Origin: an uncultured Scytonema sp.
Lineage (GTDB): Bacteria; Cyanobacteriota; Cyanobacteriia; Cyanobacteriales; Nostocaceae
Reading direction: 5' to 3'
DNA: 64,000 nucleotides
NCBI GenBank assembly: GCA_937873135.1
Contig: CALMVQ010000140.1
Coordinates: 1 to 64,000, forward strand
The notes under the pieces were generated by a model. The model ran no database searches, was not told where the DNA came from, and saw only the letters and a list, made by a program, of their open reading frames with translations. How positions within the stretch are numbered: the first letter of the stretch is position 1; every line of letters begins with the position of its first letter. Shown here piece by piece: positions 17,849-27,587 of this stretch. A program made the translations under genes and the position numbers.

Positions 17849-17945
17849 TGTTAATTAATGAATTTCGATGTTGTGATTAACTCCAGTAACTTGTAATCCT
17901 GTCAATGCGTAAGTCCTATAGTCTTTAATTTTTAATTATTAATTT

Positions 17946-19346
17946 TTAATTATTCTTTACTATTCGATCCCAAGCCTTGACGATTAGCTGTAAATTCTTA
18001 GGTAAACTATCTTGAGAGATATCATTATATTGAACAGTGCCACAAGAGCTGGTCAAAGTGTAGGTGATGTAGTCAGCAGCGCCACTGGGAGCGGAATAAC
18101 TCTGGTTTTGGAATTCAGGCAGTCCTTTTTTTTCTAGTAAATACTGAAACTGTATCAGTTGTCTGCGAGAAATGCGGTGAACCTTTCGTTGAGAATCGTT
18201 GGCGTCGCCAATGCGATATTGCATTAAACGCCCATCATTGAGCAAGACGGTTTCGTCAGTTTGATTTGCAAAGCCACCACTAGAAATTTGCCGAAAAATT
18301 ACACCACTTGACAATGCTGGTGGTAACTCACTTGTGGGAATGGGAACTGGTTTAAGAGTTTTGCTTTCGCCAACTGGAAGAGCGTTTTCATCATAGGCGA
18401 TCGCACCCGATTGACCAACACGATAACAATAGCGTTGTTGCCCATCGCTGACAGTTACCAACCAACCAGGTACAACAACAGTTGCACACAAAACCTCTGG
18501 TTTACTTATACCCAAACAACTATCAGGCCATTGTCGCTGTTCTATCTCAACTATTTGTAACTTTGAAGTTGGTAATCCAAACTGACGAGAGGCTTCTACC
18601 AAAACTTTATCAACAACTTCGGGTAACTGATTCTCACTGATTTCGCTCGCTAATTCATTCAACTTGATTGTGGAACCAGAATCATTGGTGTGATAGACTA
18701 AAGTCTGGTTAATTACGCCGACAGTTATGAGCCAACCCTCTACGAGTGATTGGGTACAGACCTCTTCCGGTTTTGAGAGTTCCAGACAGCCATCTTTCCA
18801 AGTCCGTTGTTGAGTCTGGATAATCCTGATTTGGGAAATTGGCACATTTAACCGTTTAGATGCAGCTTGCAAAACAGCCTTTTTTACAGAGACTGGTAAA
18901 TTTTTTGATAAATGACTAATGATATAGGGTTTCGCTTGACGTAATGAGCGACCATGACTATCAGTGTGATAAATCCAGTTTTGACTTCCATCAGATAACA
19001 CAACCCGCCAACCAGAAACTAATGCTTGGGTACAGAATTCGTTGGGTTTGGGCAGATTCATGCATCCATCACCCCAAGTCTGTGGACTATAATCACTAAT
19101 TTTGAGTTGTTTTACCGGAATGTGTTGTGTACGGGATATCTCTTGCATAACTGCATTGGTAACCTGAAGCGGTAAGCCTCCATCTGAGACTTCATCTAGT
19201 ACTTCTTGCTGGGGGTTTGCCGGATTAGCTACAGCGCTTCTCATGACTGTTAACCCGCTACCAACAGACAAAAAACTAGTTAATATCAAGGCAGTCACGA
19301 ATTGTACTGATTTAGTGCTATAGTATTTTTTTGTTTTAGTTTTCAT
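17946..19346 (-). CDS. Secreted protein with three tandem Cys-containing repeats
   Basis: A 466-residue protein with an N-terminal signal or anchor (about 14-40). Three repeats of about 85-90 residues follow (about 50-135, 145-225, 235-315). Each has a W.D(G/S)C.....P...C motif followed by GW.V.V, for example TWGDGCMNLPKPNEFC, so each repeat may form one disulfide. A separate C-terminal domain of about 130 residues begins near QISSGGF and contains one more Cys. I do not recognise a named family. It is probably periplasmic or exported. AT-rich short repeats flank its 3' end. Confidence 0.75.
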   Translation of the reverse strand: MKTKTKKYYSTKSVQFVTALILTSFLSVGSGLTVMRSAVANPANPQQEVLDEVSDGGLPLQVTNAVMQEISRTQHIPVKQLKISDYSPQTWGDGCMNLPKPNEFCTQALVSGWRVVLSDGSQNWIYHTDSHGRSLRQAKPYIISHLSKNLPVSVKKAVLQAASKRLNVPISQIRIIQTQQRTWKDGCLELSKPEEVCTQSLVEGWLITVGVINQTLVYHTNDSGSTIKLNELASEISENQLPEVVDKVLVEASRQFGLPTSKLQIVEIEQRQWPDSCLGISKPEVLCATVVVPGWLVTVSDGQQRYCYRVGQSGAIAYDENALPVGESKTLKPVPIPTSELPPALSSGVIFRQISSGGFANQTDETVLLNDGRLMQYRIGDANDSQRKVHRISRRQLIQFQYLLEKKGLPEFQNQSYSAPSGAADYITYTLTSSCGTVQYNDISQDSLPKNLQLIVKAWDRIVKNN

Positions 19347-19914
19347 AAAAAATTTCGGGAATATATTGTTAATTTAGTTACAGCAATTGAAAGTCAACAC
19401 TTTAACTACTCCCCTTACACTCTTAGCAAGGCGATCTGCCGAATAACAATAAAATAATAATTAACGACTCAAGACAAACAAGTATATTATCCCACACTTA
19501 TCAGTAGGGATTGGTCATTGGCTATTGCCAAGATCGGGATAAAAATGCATCCGTCAATTTGAAGAATGCCCCTCAGAATAAAGTACGGTTGGCTTGACCG
19601 CAACTTAACGCCTGTGGACAAGAAGTAGCCGTCTACCTTGGGTGAAGCAGGAAAATAACATTAAATATAGCTTTGGCTATGTTTGAGTAAGTTTATTAGA
19701 GCAGAATAGATAATTATCTTCCCCATTACCAGCTATAACTGGTAACTTCCGGTATTTATGTCAATTATTATACAAAAAATTATCAGGCAGATGTGAAGAT
19801 AGACCTGGTGTAACTGTTATTTGTTCCTTCGTCTTAACGATAAATTTTAGTAGGGAGAAAACTTGTTACCGTATTGAGTTGAGTGATTTCACTATCAGTA
19901 ACTTTACTTAATAA
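19347..19914. other. Intergenic region
   Basis: About 570 bp between two minus-strand genes. I see no supported frame. A 7-bp stem hairpin, TTACCAG...CTGGTAA, lies at 19726-19745. The lost C-terminal part of the truncated gene at 19915 is not recognisable here. Confidence 0.4.
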
Positions 19915-20397
19915 TCATGCAGAGATTGGCTGCACTCTTAACTGATTTTGAGGCAGATCGAACCTAATCGTGCTAGCAGCCCAGTTTTTCAGATCAGGTG
20001 CTAGCCAGACGAGTTTTCGCAGAATTTCATCGTTCACCCATAACACAAGAGGAAATTTAAACTGTTTCCTCAACTCGTCACGCATCTGATTGGTAGAGAT
20101 CAGGAGTTGGTTGATTGCCACCACAGACTCTAAACCCGTTACTATCACAGCTTCAGGCTGAGTGGAACCTAATGTGTTTGCGATTGTTGTATATAGTGTT
20201 TCCGCGGAGGATGGAAGCTGAATTTCTTGGTATTTTACCGTTGAAAATTCTTTTAACAAACGCAGTATTTGTTGCTGCTTTACCGTGGAGTTACAACACG
20301 CTAACAGCAGTGAAAACTGTTCTTGGGAAAGTTTAATTGTCCTTGCTAACGTCTGAATGGACGCTGTACTGTCTTGAGAATTCACTAAACTTTTCAT
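19915..20397 (-). pseudogene. Truncated N-terminal fragment of a large cyanobacterial ATPase/TPR-type protein
   Basis: 160 residues resembling the N-terminal part of large cyanobacterial proteins that continue into long helical repeat regions: a LARTIKLSQEQFSLLLACC start, VIVTGLESV, then FKFPLVLWVNDEILRKL and a LAPDLKNWA end. Here translation stops just after that module with no repeat region following. It may be a truncated gene or a genuine stand-alone domain. ATP binding is not demonstrable because no Walker A motif lies in the fragment. Confidence 0.5.
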
Positions 20398-20913
20398 TGA
20401 AAATCCTGAGTTTCATTTTGATTAGTAACATGATACTTACAGCAAATATACTTAATGTACTTTCTACCAAAACTTATATGTAGGTAGTTTAAATCACAAC
20501 AGCAATGAAATTTATCTCACAATCATACTCACACTATTTTTAATGAGGGTGTGGTGCATCACCCCACATTGACGGTGATGAAGTACGGGATCAGGCAATA
20601 CGGTTCAGTTAAGATTCTTTACCTCACACATTCGCTCAAGAAAGCAAGTGGGAGCAATCCGGTGTAGAGACGCCATGATTGAAGTGTCTCTACATCGATT
20701 GGTGATAAATTATCTTACTCCCTTCCCGGTCTAAGATTACCTATTTTCTTTTTAATTTTCTTGGCGCTCTTGGCAACGGAGACGTTGCAAGGGCGGGGGG
20801 AACCCCCGCACGCAAGTGTCCTCGTCTTGGCGGTTCACCATCTTAGGTAATCTTCTGGCAGGAAGGGAGTGACTGAGAACCGTATTCAGTGTGGAAGAAA
20901 GTCTCATGCGGAT
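20398..20913. other. Repeat-containing intergenic region upstream of the truncated gene
   Basis: About 515 bp without a gene. It holds the word CAATACGGTTCAGTTAAG (20596-20613), which recurs in inverted form at 28595 and 42636, a TAGAGACG.../...TGTCTCTACA pair near 20666-20695, and the palindromic element at 20717-20870. Confidence 0.5.
20717..20870. repeat. Imperfect 154-bp palindromic element
   Basis: The outer arms, ACTCCCTTCC then AAGATTACCT (20717-20742), pair with AGGTAATCTT then GGAAGGGAGT (20845-20870) with a few mismatches. The centre has further GC-rich inverted words (GCGGGGGG and CCCCCGC). Probably a MITE-like repeat; no coding capacity. Confidence 0.6.
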
Positions 20914-22863
20914 TTACACCGATACCTGAATCTTCTCACTACCTGCCAAGCCGAAAGCCGCATGTATGAGTTGCAACGCTTTCACACCTTGTTCTTGTGC
21001 GACGACACAGCTAATTTTGATTTCTGATGTGGCAATCATTTGAATATTAATTTGGTGCTGTGCTAATGCCTCAAACATTTTAGCCGCAACACCTGGTTGT
21101 CTCACCATGCCTCCACCAACTATACTTACTTTCGCGATCGCATCATCCAAAACAACCTCACCCCATCCTAACTCTGTTGCTGCTACGTTCAGAATTTCCA
21201 TTGCAGCTTGTGTATCCATCCGTGCAATCGTGAAGGCAATATCGCGTCGGGGAATACCATCAATGATCCGACACCGTTGCGATTGGATGATCGTATCAAC
21301 ACTAATATTATGATGTGCCAGCAATCCAAATATCTTTGCCGCCATACCAGCACGATCTGGTACTTGGCGAATTGCGAGACGTACTTGGTTCATATCTAGG
21401 GCAACACCACGAACGGGGGGAATGGGGAGTAGGTTAACAGAAGAAGACGCTTGGGTACCCTTCGTCTGAGCATCAGCATTTGAGCCAAACTGCGGCACGA
21501 ATCCATTGTAGTGCGTTGGGGGGTCAGCGTATGTATTTGGCGTTAAGGGAAGCTCCGCGTTGAGGGAAGAGAGGGAACATATCGCTGCTCCCTCAGATCC
21601 GCTTTGTTCTATCTCAAAAGCATGACGAAGTGCAGCCACTGCGCGATCGCAATCTGCATTATCAATGACGCAACTCACTTTCACCTCACTGGTGGAAATC
21701 ATCTGGATATTTACACCAACTTCTGCAAGGGTAGCGAACATTTTTGCCGCCACGCCGGGACGCCCAATCATTCCCGCGCCGGCAATGCTAACCTTGGCAA
21801 TCTCTTGCTTTACAATCACTTCAGCTTGTTCATGAGCTTCGCGATCCGAACGCAGAACCGGAGCGATCGCAGATGCTACTGCTTCTGCCCGGTTTAATGT
21901 TGAAGAAATTACAGTAAACGCGATATCGTTTGTATTACCATCGTGAATTGATTGAATGATTAAATCCACGTCTATATTTTGACGGGCAATTTCGCCAAAC
22001 AATTTAGCTGCTACGCCTGGTTTGTCTGGTACGCGCAGTAGTGACACTTTTGCCTGGTTGGTGTCAAATTCTACATGATCTACAGCACGGGCAATTTCTA
22101 GATTAATGAGTGCTCGCGGTATGGGTTGTGGTGAAATCACCCAAGTTCCTTTTTCTTCTGTCCAGCTTGAGCGCACCACTAGGGGAACACCATAATTTCG
22201 GGCAATTTCCACAGCGCGAGGATGCAGAACTTTTGCCCCCAAGCTGGCAAGTTCGAGCATTTCATTGCTGGTAATTTCATCCAAGAGTTGTGCTTCTGCA
22301 ACCAGACGGGGATCGGTGGTGAGAATACCAGGTACGTCTGTATAAATTTCACAGAAATCTGCGCGTAATGCTGCGGCTAAAGCGACTGCTGAAGTATCTG
22401 AACCGCCACGTCCTAAGGTTGTAATTTCCCAATCTTCTGTGCTTACCATACCTTGAAACCCAGCAACGACGACAACCTTACCTTGATTAAGATGTCGTTC
22501 TATGCGAGCAGTTGCTATATGCAAAATACGCGCGCGGGTATGTTCAGCTTCTGTTGTAATTCCTACTTGAGCGCCTGTTAGAGAGATTGCTGGCTGTCCA
22601 ACTTCTTGCAATGCCATACTCACTAAGGCGATGGATACTTGCTCCCCAGTGGAAAGGAGCATATCCATTTCTCGACGGTTGGGACTTAGCGAGATGTCAT
22701 GCGCTAATTTAACTAGTCCGTCAGTAGTTTTACCCATTGCGGAAACAACCACGACGACAGAATTTCCTGCTTGAACAGTTTTGTAAACTCGTCGTGCAAC
22801 AGATTGAATACGCTCTACCGAACCGACAGAGCTTCCACCGTATTTCTGAACTATGAGCGCCAT
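20914..22863 (-). CDS. lysC: Aspartate kinase (long form with duplicated ACT regions)
   Basis: 649 residues. The N-terminal kinase domain (1 to about 240) begins VQKYGGSSVGS, the signature of aspartokinase, and includes TLGRGGSDTSA and a GILTTDPR loop. It phosphorylates aspartate at the entry to Lys, Thr, Met and Ile synthesis. After it come two regulatory blocks, each with a pair of ACT-type segments (RVPDKPGVAAKLFGEIA and its repeat RQVPDRAGMAAKIFG), joined by a low-complexity linker near residues 440-495. The doubled regulatory region is usual in cyanobacteria and binds Lys or Thr for feedback control. No neighbouring amino-acid gene. Confidence 0.95.
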   Translation of the reverse strand: MALIVQKYGGSSVGSVERIQSVARRVYKTVQAGNSVVVVVSAMGKTTDGLVKLAHDISLSPNRREMDMLLSTGEQVSIALVSMALQEVGQPAISLTGAQVGITTEAEHTRARILHIATARIERHLNQGKVVVVAGFQGMVSTEDWEITTLGRGGSDTSAVALAAALRADFCEIYTDVPGILTTDPRLVAEAQLLDEITSNEMLELASLGAKVLHPRAVEIARNYGVPLVVRSSWTEEKGTWVISPQPIPRALINLEIARAVDHVEFDTNQAKVSLLRVPDKPGVAAKLFGEIARQNIDVDLIIQSIHDGNTNDIAFTVISSTLNRAEAVASAIAPVLRSDREAHEQAEVIVKQEIAKVSIAGAGMIGRPGVAAKMFATLAEVGVNIQMISTSEVKVSCVIDNADCDRAVAALRHAFEIEQSGSEGAAICSLSSLNAELPLTPNTYADPPTHYNGFVPQFGSNADAQTKGTQASSSVNLLPIPPVRGVALDMNQVRLAIRQVPDRAGMAAKIFGLLAHHNISVDTIIQSQRCRIIDGIPRRDIAFTIARMDTQAAMEILNVAATELGWGEVVLDDAIAKVSIVGGGMVRQPGVAAKMFEALAQHQINIQMIATSEIKISCVVAQEQGVKALQLIHAAFGLAGSEKIQVSV

Positions 22864-23083
22864 AACCCTTATCTCATGTGATTAATGGTACTTGGATTGA
22901 CACCTGTGCAGGCTAGGCCTGGCTTCTTTTCTATCCCATATAGGGATTAATTTAGAGGCATAGGGAAATCTTATTTCTTTTAGTCCTCGATGCTTTCAAT
23001 CCTTGATCGAGTGTTAGGTATATTATACATTTAATCGGTTAATTGTTAATTGTTAATTGTTAATTGCAATCAACCATTAACCA

Positions 23084-24046
23084 TCAACTGTTACTACCCC
23101 TACCAGAATCATGATTTCCCTTTGAACGGTACCTCATTTCATAGACTCCCAGTATCCCTGCTGCTACTATCAAAGGTAAGAAATAGTAAATTCCGCGATA
23201 TGCTAGCATTGACCCGATAACGGCGGTTTTAGAAACTTTAGGAGAGAGAATCTCTAAAATGACGAATTCAAAAACTCCTAAACCACCAGGGACATTACTG
23301 ACTACACCTGCAAACATAGCCAGTAAGTAAACTCCCAAAAAGTCCACATAGGATAATGTGGTGTTAGCGGGTAAGAGGACATAAAGGGTTGCGGCAGCCA
23401 AAATCCAGTCCAAGCTAGAAATTAAAATCTGTGCTAAGGATATGTTGAAGGAAGGAAACAGAAACTCTTGAGAACGAATCCTTAACGGTTGTTTAACAAA
23501 AATACTTCCTAACAAATAGGCAACAACCAATGATAAAAAAATGACACCGATGGGACGCGCTGTTGCAAAAGGTAAATGGAGTTGCGGGGGAATTGTGAGA
23601 GGGTTGGCAAGAAACATGATCCCAGCAACAGCAAACATTCCCAACCAGAAAGTGAAATTGGCGAAAGCAATGATTTGGGCGATCGCCAGTGCTGAGACTC
23701 CCCAACTCAAGTAATAACGATAGCGGATAGCAGTGCCAGTCAGGAGGGCGAAACCTATAGTATTGCTGAATACACAGCTTAGCAAGCTAGTAAATGCAAT
23801 TCTTTTTAAACTTAAAGAACGACCTATGTAGCGAAAACCTAAACTGTCGTACCCAATCATTATTATATAACCCAAAGCTGTCAACCAAATTGACCAACTT
23901 AAGCGGCTTTTAGGAATTGCCTCTAGGGAGTTGAACACATCACGGTAGCTATACCCTCGCAGTTCTTGAGCGATCGCCCATAGAGAAAGCACTAGGAGCA
24001 GTAAACCGAACAAAGAGCTAAAGTTGTGTTGAAGCTTTTTAAACAT
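23084..24046 (-). CDS. Lysylphosphatidylglycerol synthase TM-region (flippase-like) family protein
   Basis: A 320-residue membrane protein with about eight hydrophobic helices, matching the UPF0104/LPG_synthase_TM family. In MprF this domain flips aminoacylated phosphatidylglycerol across the membrane. Here it lacks the catalytic half, but a DUF2156 synthase-type gene lies 1.8 kb away beyond a lipoprotein esterase. The motif PGGLGVFE near residue 263 is typical of the family. A link to those genes is inference. No sugar-transfer genes that would point to another substrate are adjacent. Confidence 0.85.
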   Translation of the reverse strand: MFKKLQHNFSSLFGLLLLVLSLWAIAQELRGYSYRDVFNSLEAIPKSRLSWSIWLTALGYIIMIGYDSLGFRYIGRSLSLKRIAFTSLLSCVFSNTIGFALLTGTAIRYRYYLSWGVSALAIAQIIAFANFTFWLGMFAVAGIMFLANPLTIPPQLHLPFATARPIGVIFLSLVVAYLLGSIFVKQPLRIRSQEFLFPSFNISLAQILISSLDWILAAATLYVLLPANTTLSYVDFLGVYLLAMFAGVVSNVPGGLGVFEFVILEILSPKVSKTAVIGSMLAYRGIYYFLPLIVAAGILGVYEMRYRSKGNHDSGRGSNS

Positions 24047-24604
24047 AAAGACAGTGTCAATAATTCGTAATTCGTAATTATGGTATGACTCAGTTCATCA
24101 AATCCGGCAATAGAGATGACGAATGAACGGGTAAGCTGAAAGACTATGCGGAGAAACGGCTTTTAATGAGAATAAATGACTATTATTGATAATTTCATGG
24201 GTTATAACCCAACCATACACTCAGTTGCTTTTTGGAGAGTTTCCATAACGACCAAACTAAAAGTTTACCAGCTGACTGGGGAACAAAAAAACTGGCACAT
24301 AGAGACTATTAACTATAACTCGCGATTGATGACAATGACAGCAACGTGCTTTTTCAAGATTAACAATTTATGAGCAACCGGGTATATTGCCAGTTGGATA
24401 ACTGTGCCTACAACAGTACAAAGAGCGATCGCCAATTGGTTAGTTTTATTTCTTCACTAACAACCCACACCACAGGCTACTCTGACTCTCTGCCCTAATT
24501 GCTCAGTTATTGGTATCATAAATTGCTAAAAATTTTTGATTTTTCCGGAAATTACTGTATATACTCTTAGCTAAATTATTGTAAACTAACGACGGAAAAT
24601 ATTT
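24047..24604. other. Intergenic region between the divergent flippase and esterase genes
   Basis: About 560 bp, AT-rich, between divergently transcribed genes, so two promoters are expected. A 65-codon plus-strand frame at 24176 looks like a chance frame. I see no repeat of note. Confidence 0.4.
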
Positions 24605-25564
24605 ATGAACTCCTTTAGACCTAAAATTCTTATGCTGGTTTCTGTACTTACCTTAGCCAGCTGTGATTATTTACCTGGTTTACAAGCACAACCAACACCA
24701 AACATCCTACCGCCACAACCAGCTGCCAACGAGCCTATTGCCCTAACTTATGAAATTGAGTCTTACTATAGCCCGATTATGGGAGAAAATCGGACTTATG
24801 GCGTTTCTTTACCTCCAGGATATGTCGAAAACCCAACTGAGCGCTATCCGGTGATTTTTCTCCTTCATGGCGGACATGGGAATCCCAAAGACTGGTTTGA
24901 ACAGAAGGGGGCTGCACTCAAAACCCTCACAAAACTGTATGCGTCAGGGAAACTTTCACCTAGTATTGTGATTACACCCGATGGTAATGATGATCGTGGT
25001 TCAAGCGCTCGTTGGGACCCTCAATATATTGATGGTCCTCACGGTAAAGTTTCCACAGCAGTTGGGAACGAACTTGTAAAAATCGTCCAAAGCCGCTACC
25101 GTACAATACCCAATCCTGATTTCTGGGCGATGGGAGGACTATCTTCTGGCGGTTGGGGCGCAATGAATGTGGGATTGCATAACTTAAATAACTTCTCTAT
25201 TTTGTTTAGTCACAGCGGTTATTTTAAGGATAAGAGCGGTCCGCAAAATAGTCCGATAAGTTATGTTGACACCATCCCGCCAGAAGCTAAAAAACGGTTG
25301 CGTGTTTACCTGGATTCAGGTACTTCAGATACTGAAGAACTTGAACAAGCTAAAGATTTTACTCAGGTGCTTAAGCAACAAAAAATTTATAATATGTTTC
25401 GTAAGTATCCCGGAAGTCATACTTGGACCTATTGGCGCCAACACCTAGCAGATTCTTTAACATTTGTCGGCGAACAATTTCAACTCTCGCAGATAGCCCA
25501 CGCTACGGACATCAGCTTAGAACAAAAGAACAATAAGAATAAATTATGGTTTTGGATGAAATAA
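24605..25564 (+). CDS. Lipoprotein esterase of the alpha/beta-hydrolase (esterase D/PHB-depolymerase-like) family
   Basis: 319 residues. A short signal ends in the lipobox LASC (Cys20), so it is probably anchored on the periplasmic side. The hydrolase core shows an oxyanion-loop strand VIFLLHGGHG (83-92), the nucleophile elbow GLSSGG with Ser180, and a late His in PGSHTWTYWRQHL. It hydrolyses an ester; the substrate is unknown. It lies between a flippase-like gene (divergent) and an aminoacyl-lipid-synthase-like gene (same strand, 298 bp downstream). Removal of aminoacyl groups from lipids is an attractive, unproved role. Confidence 0.85.
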   Translation: MNSFRPKILMLVSVLTLASCDYLPGLQAQPTPNILPPQPAANEPIALTYEIESYYSPIMGENRTYGVSLPPGYVENPTERYPVIFLLHGGHGNPKDWFEQKGAALKTLTKLYASGKLSPSIVITPDGNDDRGSSARWDPQYIDGPHGKVSTAVGNELVKIVQSRYRTIPNPDFWAMGGLSSGGWGAMNVGLHNLNNFSILFSHSGYFKDKSGPQNSPISYVDTIPPEAKKRLRVYLDSGTSDTEELEQAKDFTQVLKQQKIYNMFRKYPGSHTWTYWRQHLADSLTFVGEQFQLSQIAHATDISLEQKNNKNKLWFWMK

Positions 25565-25862
25565 TCATTTATTTCTAATCCATGAAGTGCCTGTCTTGGC
25601 AATTTTCTTACTCTAATGTTTACTAGTATTTAATTTAGGTGCACTACAACGAAACTAATATAAAGAACAAGTAAAACCCCTCCGGTCTAAGTTATCCCAA
25701 TTTCTGCTCTCCGTGTAAGCATTCAGCTATTAGTTATCAATCATCAGGATGTATTATCTGTAAGGGTTAGGCTGATAGATTGCTATGTTTGTTTACACGA
25801 CAGACTTTTATGCTAATTCCCCTTATGCTTACCCCTGCCTCCTATCTCTTAATTAATGACTA

Positions 25863-27533
25863 ATGACTAATGACTTCAGAAATCGACTCGGACTTTGGAG
25901 TGCAGCACTCCTAACCGGATTAGTTGGGGTTGTGAACTTGCTATCATCAGTGACACCAAACCAACACGGGCGAAATCACTGGTTGAAGCACTTTTTGCCC
26001 TTTGAGATTACTGCCAGTGGTCATATATTCGCAGCACTAACTGGGTTTGTTTTGCTGACACTCGCAACAAATTTGTTGCGCCGGAAACGAGTCGCCTGGT
26101 TGCTTACCATTGGTTTACTCATTATTTCCATCATCAGTAACTTACTTAAGGGATTGGATTTTGAAGAAAGTGTTCTATCAGGAGTTTTGCTAGCGCAATT
26201 ACTTTTGATGCGACATATTTTTACAGCAAAATCAGACCCTCCTTCGATAGCACAGGGAGTCCGGGTATTGATAGGTGCTTTACTCTTTACCTTGGCATAT
26301 GGAACTATTGGATTTTACTTATTAGACGGCAAATTTTCGGAGGATTTTAATTGGAGGGAAGCCGTAGGTCAAACTCTGGCAATGTTCTTTACCGAAGATA
26401 ATCTGGGACTAAAGCCACAAAGTAAGTTTGGCACTTTTTTCGCCAATTCGATCTATGTTATCGCTGCAAGTACGTTTACTTATGCGTTATTAATGCTTTT
26501 AAGGCCCGTATTTGTACGTAATTCTACTGAACCGCGAGAGCGGCAAAGGGCAAGAGAAATTGTAGAACAGTACGGCTGCTCTTCATTAGCCGCATTTACT
26601 TTACTTAGTGACAAAAGTTACTATTTTAGTCCTTCCGGTCGTAGTGTCATCGCTTATGTTCCAAAAGGAAGAGGTGCGATCGCCTTGGGAGATCCCATTG
26701 GTCCTATTGAAGATCGTCAGGAGGTTATTGTTGCTTTCCAGCAATTTTGCCAACGGAATGATTGGTATCCGGCTTTCTACCAAACTTTGCCCGATGAGAT
26801 AGAGATGTACAAGTCTTTAGGGTTTAAAGTTCTGAATATTGGCAAAGAAGGGGTGGTTGATCTGAACGCCTTTTCCTTACAAGGTAAGGCAGGTAAGAAT
26901 CTCAGAACCCCTCTGAATCGCATGACAAAGATGGGGTATAAAGTCAAATTTTACCAACCGCCAATTTCCCATGACTTATTGCGCCAATTGAAACCAGTCA
27001 GCGATGAATGGCTGCAAATGGTGCAAGGTTCAGAAAAACACTTTTCTTTAGGTTGGTTTGATGAAACTTACCTGCGGGAATGTGAAATTGCTGTGGTATA
27101 TTCCCCCAACTCAGAAATTGTCGCTTTTACCAACCTGTTACCGGAGTACCAACTCAACGAAATTACGAACGATCTCATGCGCTATCGTCGTGCCATTGAG
27201 AATGGCATGATGGACTTTTTATTTATTTCTATGTTTCAATACTACAAGGAAAAAGGCTACGACAGCTTTAATATTGGTCTTTCTGTCCTTGCTGGAGTTG
27301 GTGAAACCGCAGAGTCTCGCAGCTTAGAAAAAGTAATGCACTATTTATACAAACATTTGGAACGGTTCTACAACTTCCAAGGTTTGTACGCTTATAAAGA
27401 CAAATTTCACCCTCGCTGGGAGCCGCGTTACCTAGTTTACCCCAGCTTAGGTGCTTTACCTGATGTCGTCGTAGCATTGATTCGGGCAGATTCGGGCGAT
27501 CGCCTCCTCGATTATTTTAAACCTGGTGCTTGA
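25863..27533 (+). CDS. MprF-type phosphatidylglycerol lysyltransferase (DUF2156) membrane protein
   Basis: 556 residues. The first ~220 are membrane helices. The C-terminal ~330 are a DUF2156/GNAT-like synthase domain with features of MprF synthases (AYVPKGRGAIALGDPIGP, later FTNLLPEYQ and DLMRYR, and an ending YAYKDKFHPRWEPRYL). Such enzymes move an amino acid from aminoacyl-tRNA to phosphatidylglycerol or a related lipid, altering surface charge. The N-terminal helices do not form the full flippase, which could be the gene at 23084. The amino acid cannot be told from sequence. Confidence 0.87.
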   Translation: MTNDFRNRLGLWSAALLTGLVGVVNLLSSVTPNQHGRNHWLKHFLPFEITASGHIFAALTGFVLLTLATNLLRRKRVAWLLTIGLLIISIISNLLKGLDFEESVLSGVLLAQLLLMRHIFTAKSDPPSIAQGVRVLIGALLFTLAYGTIGFYLLDGKFSEDFNWREAVGQTLAMFFTEDNLGLKPQSKFGTFFANSIYVIAASTFTYALLMLLRPVFVRNSTEPRERQRAREIVEQYGCSSLAAFTLLSDKSYYFSPSGRSVIAYVPKGRGAIALGDPIGPIEDRQEVIVAFQQFCQRNDWYPAFYQTLPDEIEMYKSLGFKVLNIGKEGVVDLNAFSLQGKAGKNLRTPLNRMTKMGYKVKFYQPPISHDLLRQLKPVSDEWLQMVQGSEKHFSLGWFDETYLRECEIAVVYSPNSEIVAFTNLLPEYQLNEITNDLMRYRRAIENGMMDFLFISMFQYYKEKGYDSFNIGLSVLAGVGETAESRSLEKVMHYLYKHLERFYNFQGLYAYKDKFHPRWEPRYLVYPSLGALPDVVVALIRADSGDRLLDYFKPGA

Positions 27534-27587
27534 TTTTAATGAGGAGGAGAGACGCAAAGGAGTATAGGGTACTGTGTACACAATAGC

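Larger units (their letters stand above)
17302..17918. mobile_element. 617-bp element with perfect 19-bp terminal inverted repeats and target duplication
   Basis: TAGGACTTACGCATTGACA (17302-17320) is matched exactly by its reverse complement at 17900-17918. The flanks repeat ATAGTC: 17296-17301 on the left and 17918-17923 on the right, sharing one base with the repeat end, so a 5-6 bp target duplication. No transposase is inside. Instead it carries, in the same direction, the 3' end of a zinc-type quinone oxidoreductase and the 5' part of an SDR gene. I infer a non-autonomous element that captured, or was left with, pieces of a host operon. Confidence 0.8.

Noticed and set aside
24176-24373. 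65-codon plus-strand frame between the divergent genes
   Set aside because: No recognisable features and no ribosome-binding site; in a promoter region.
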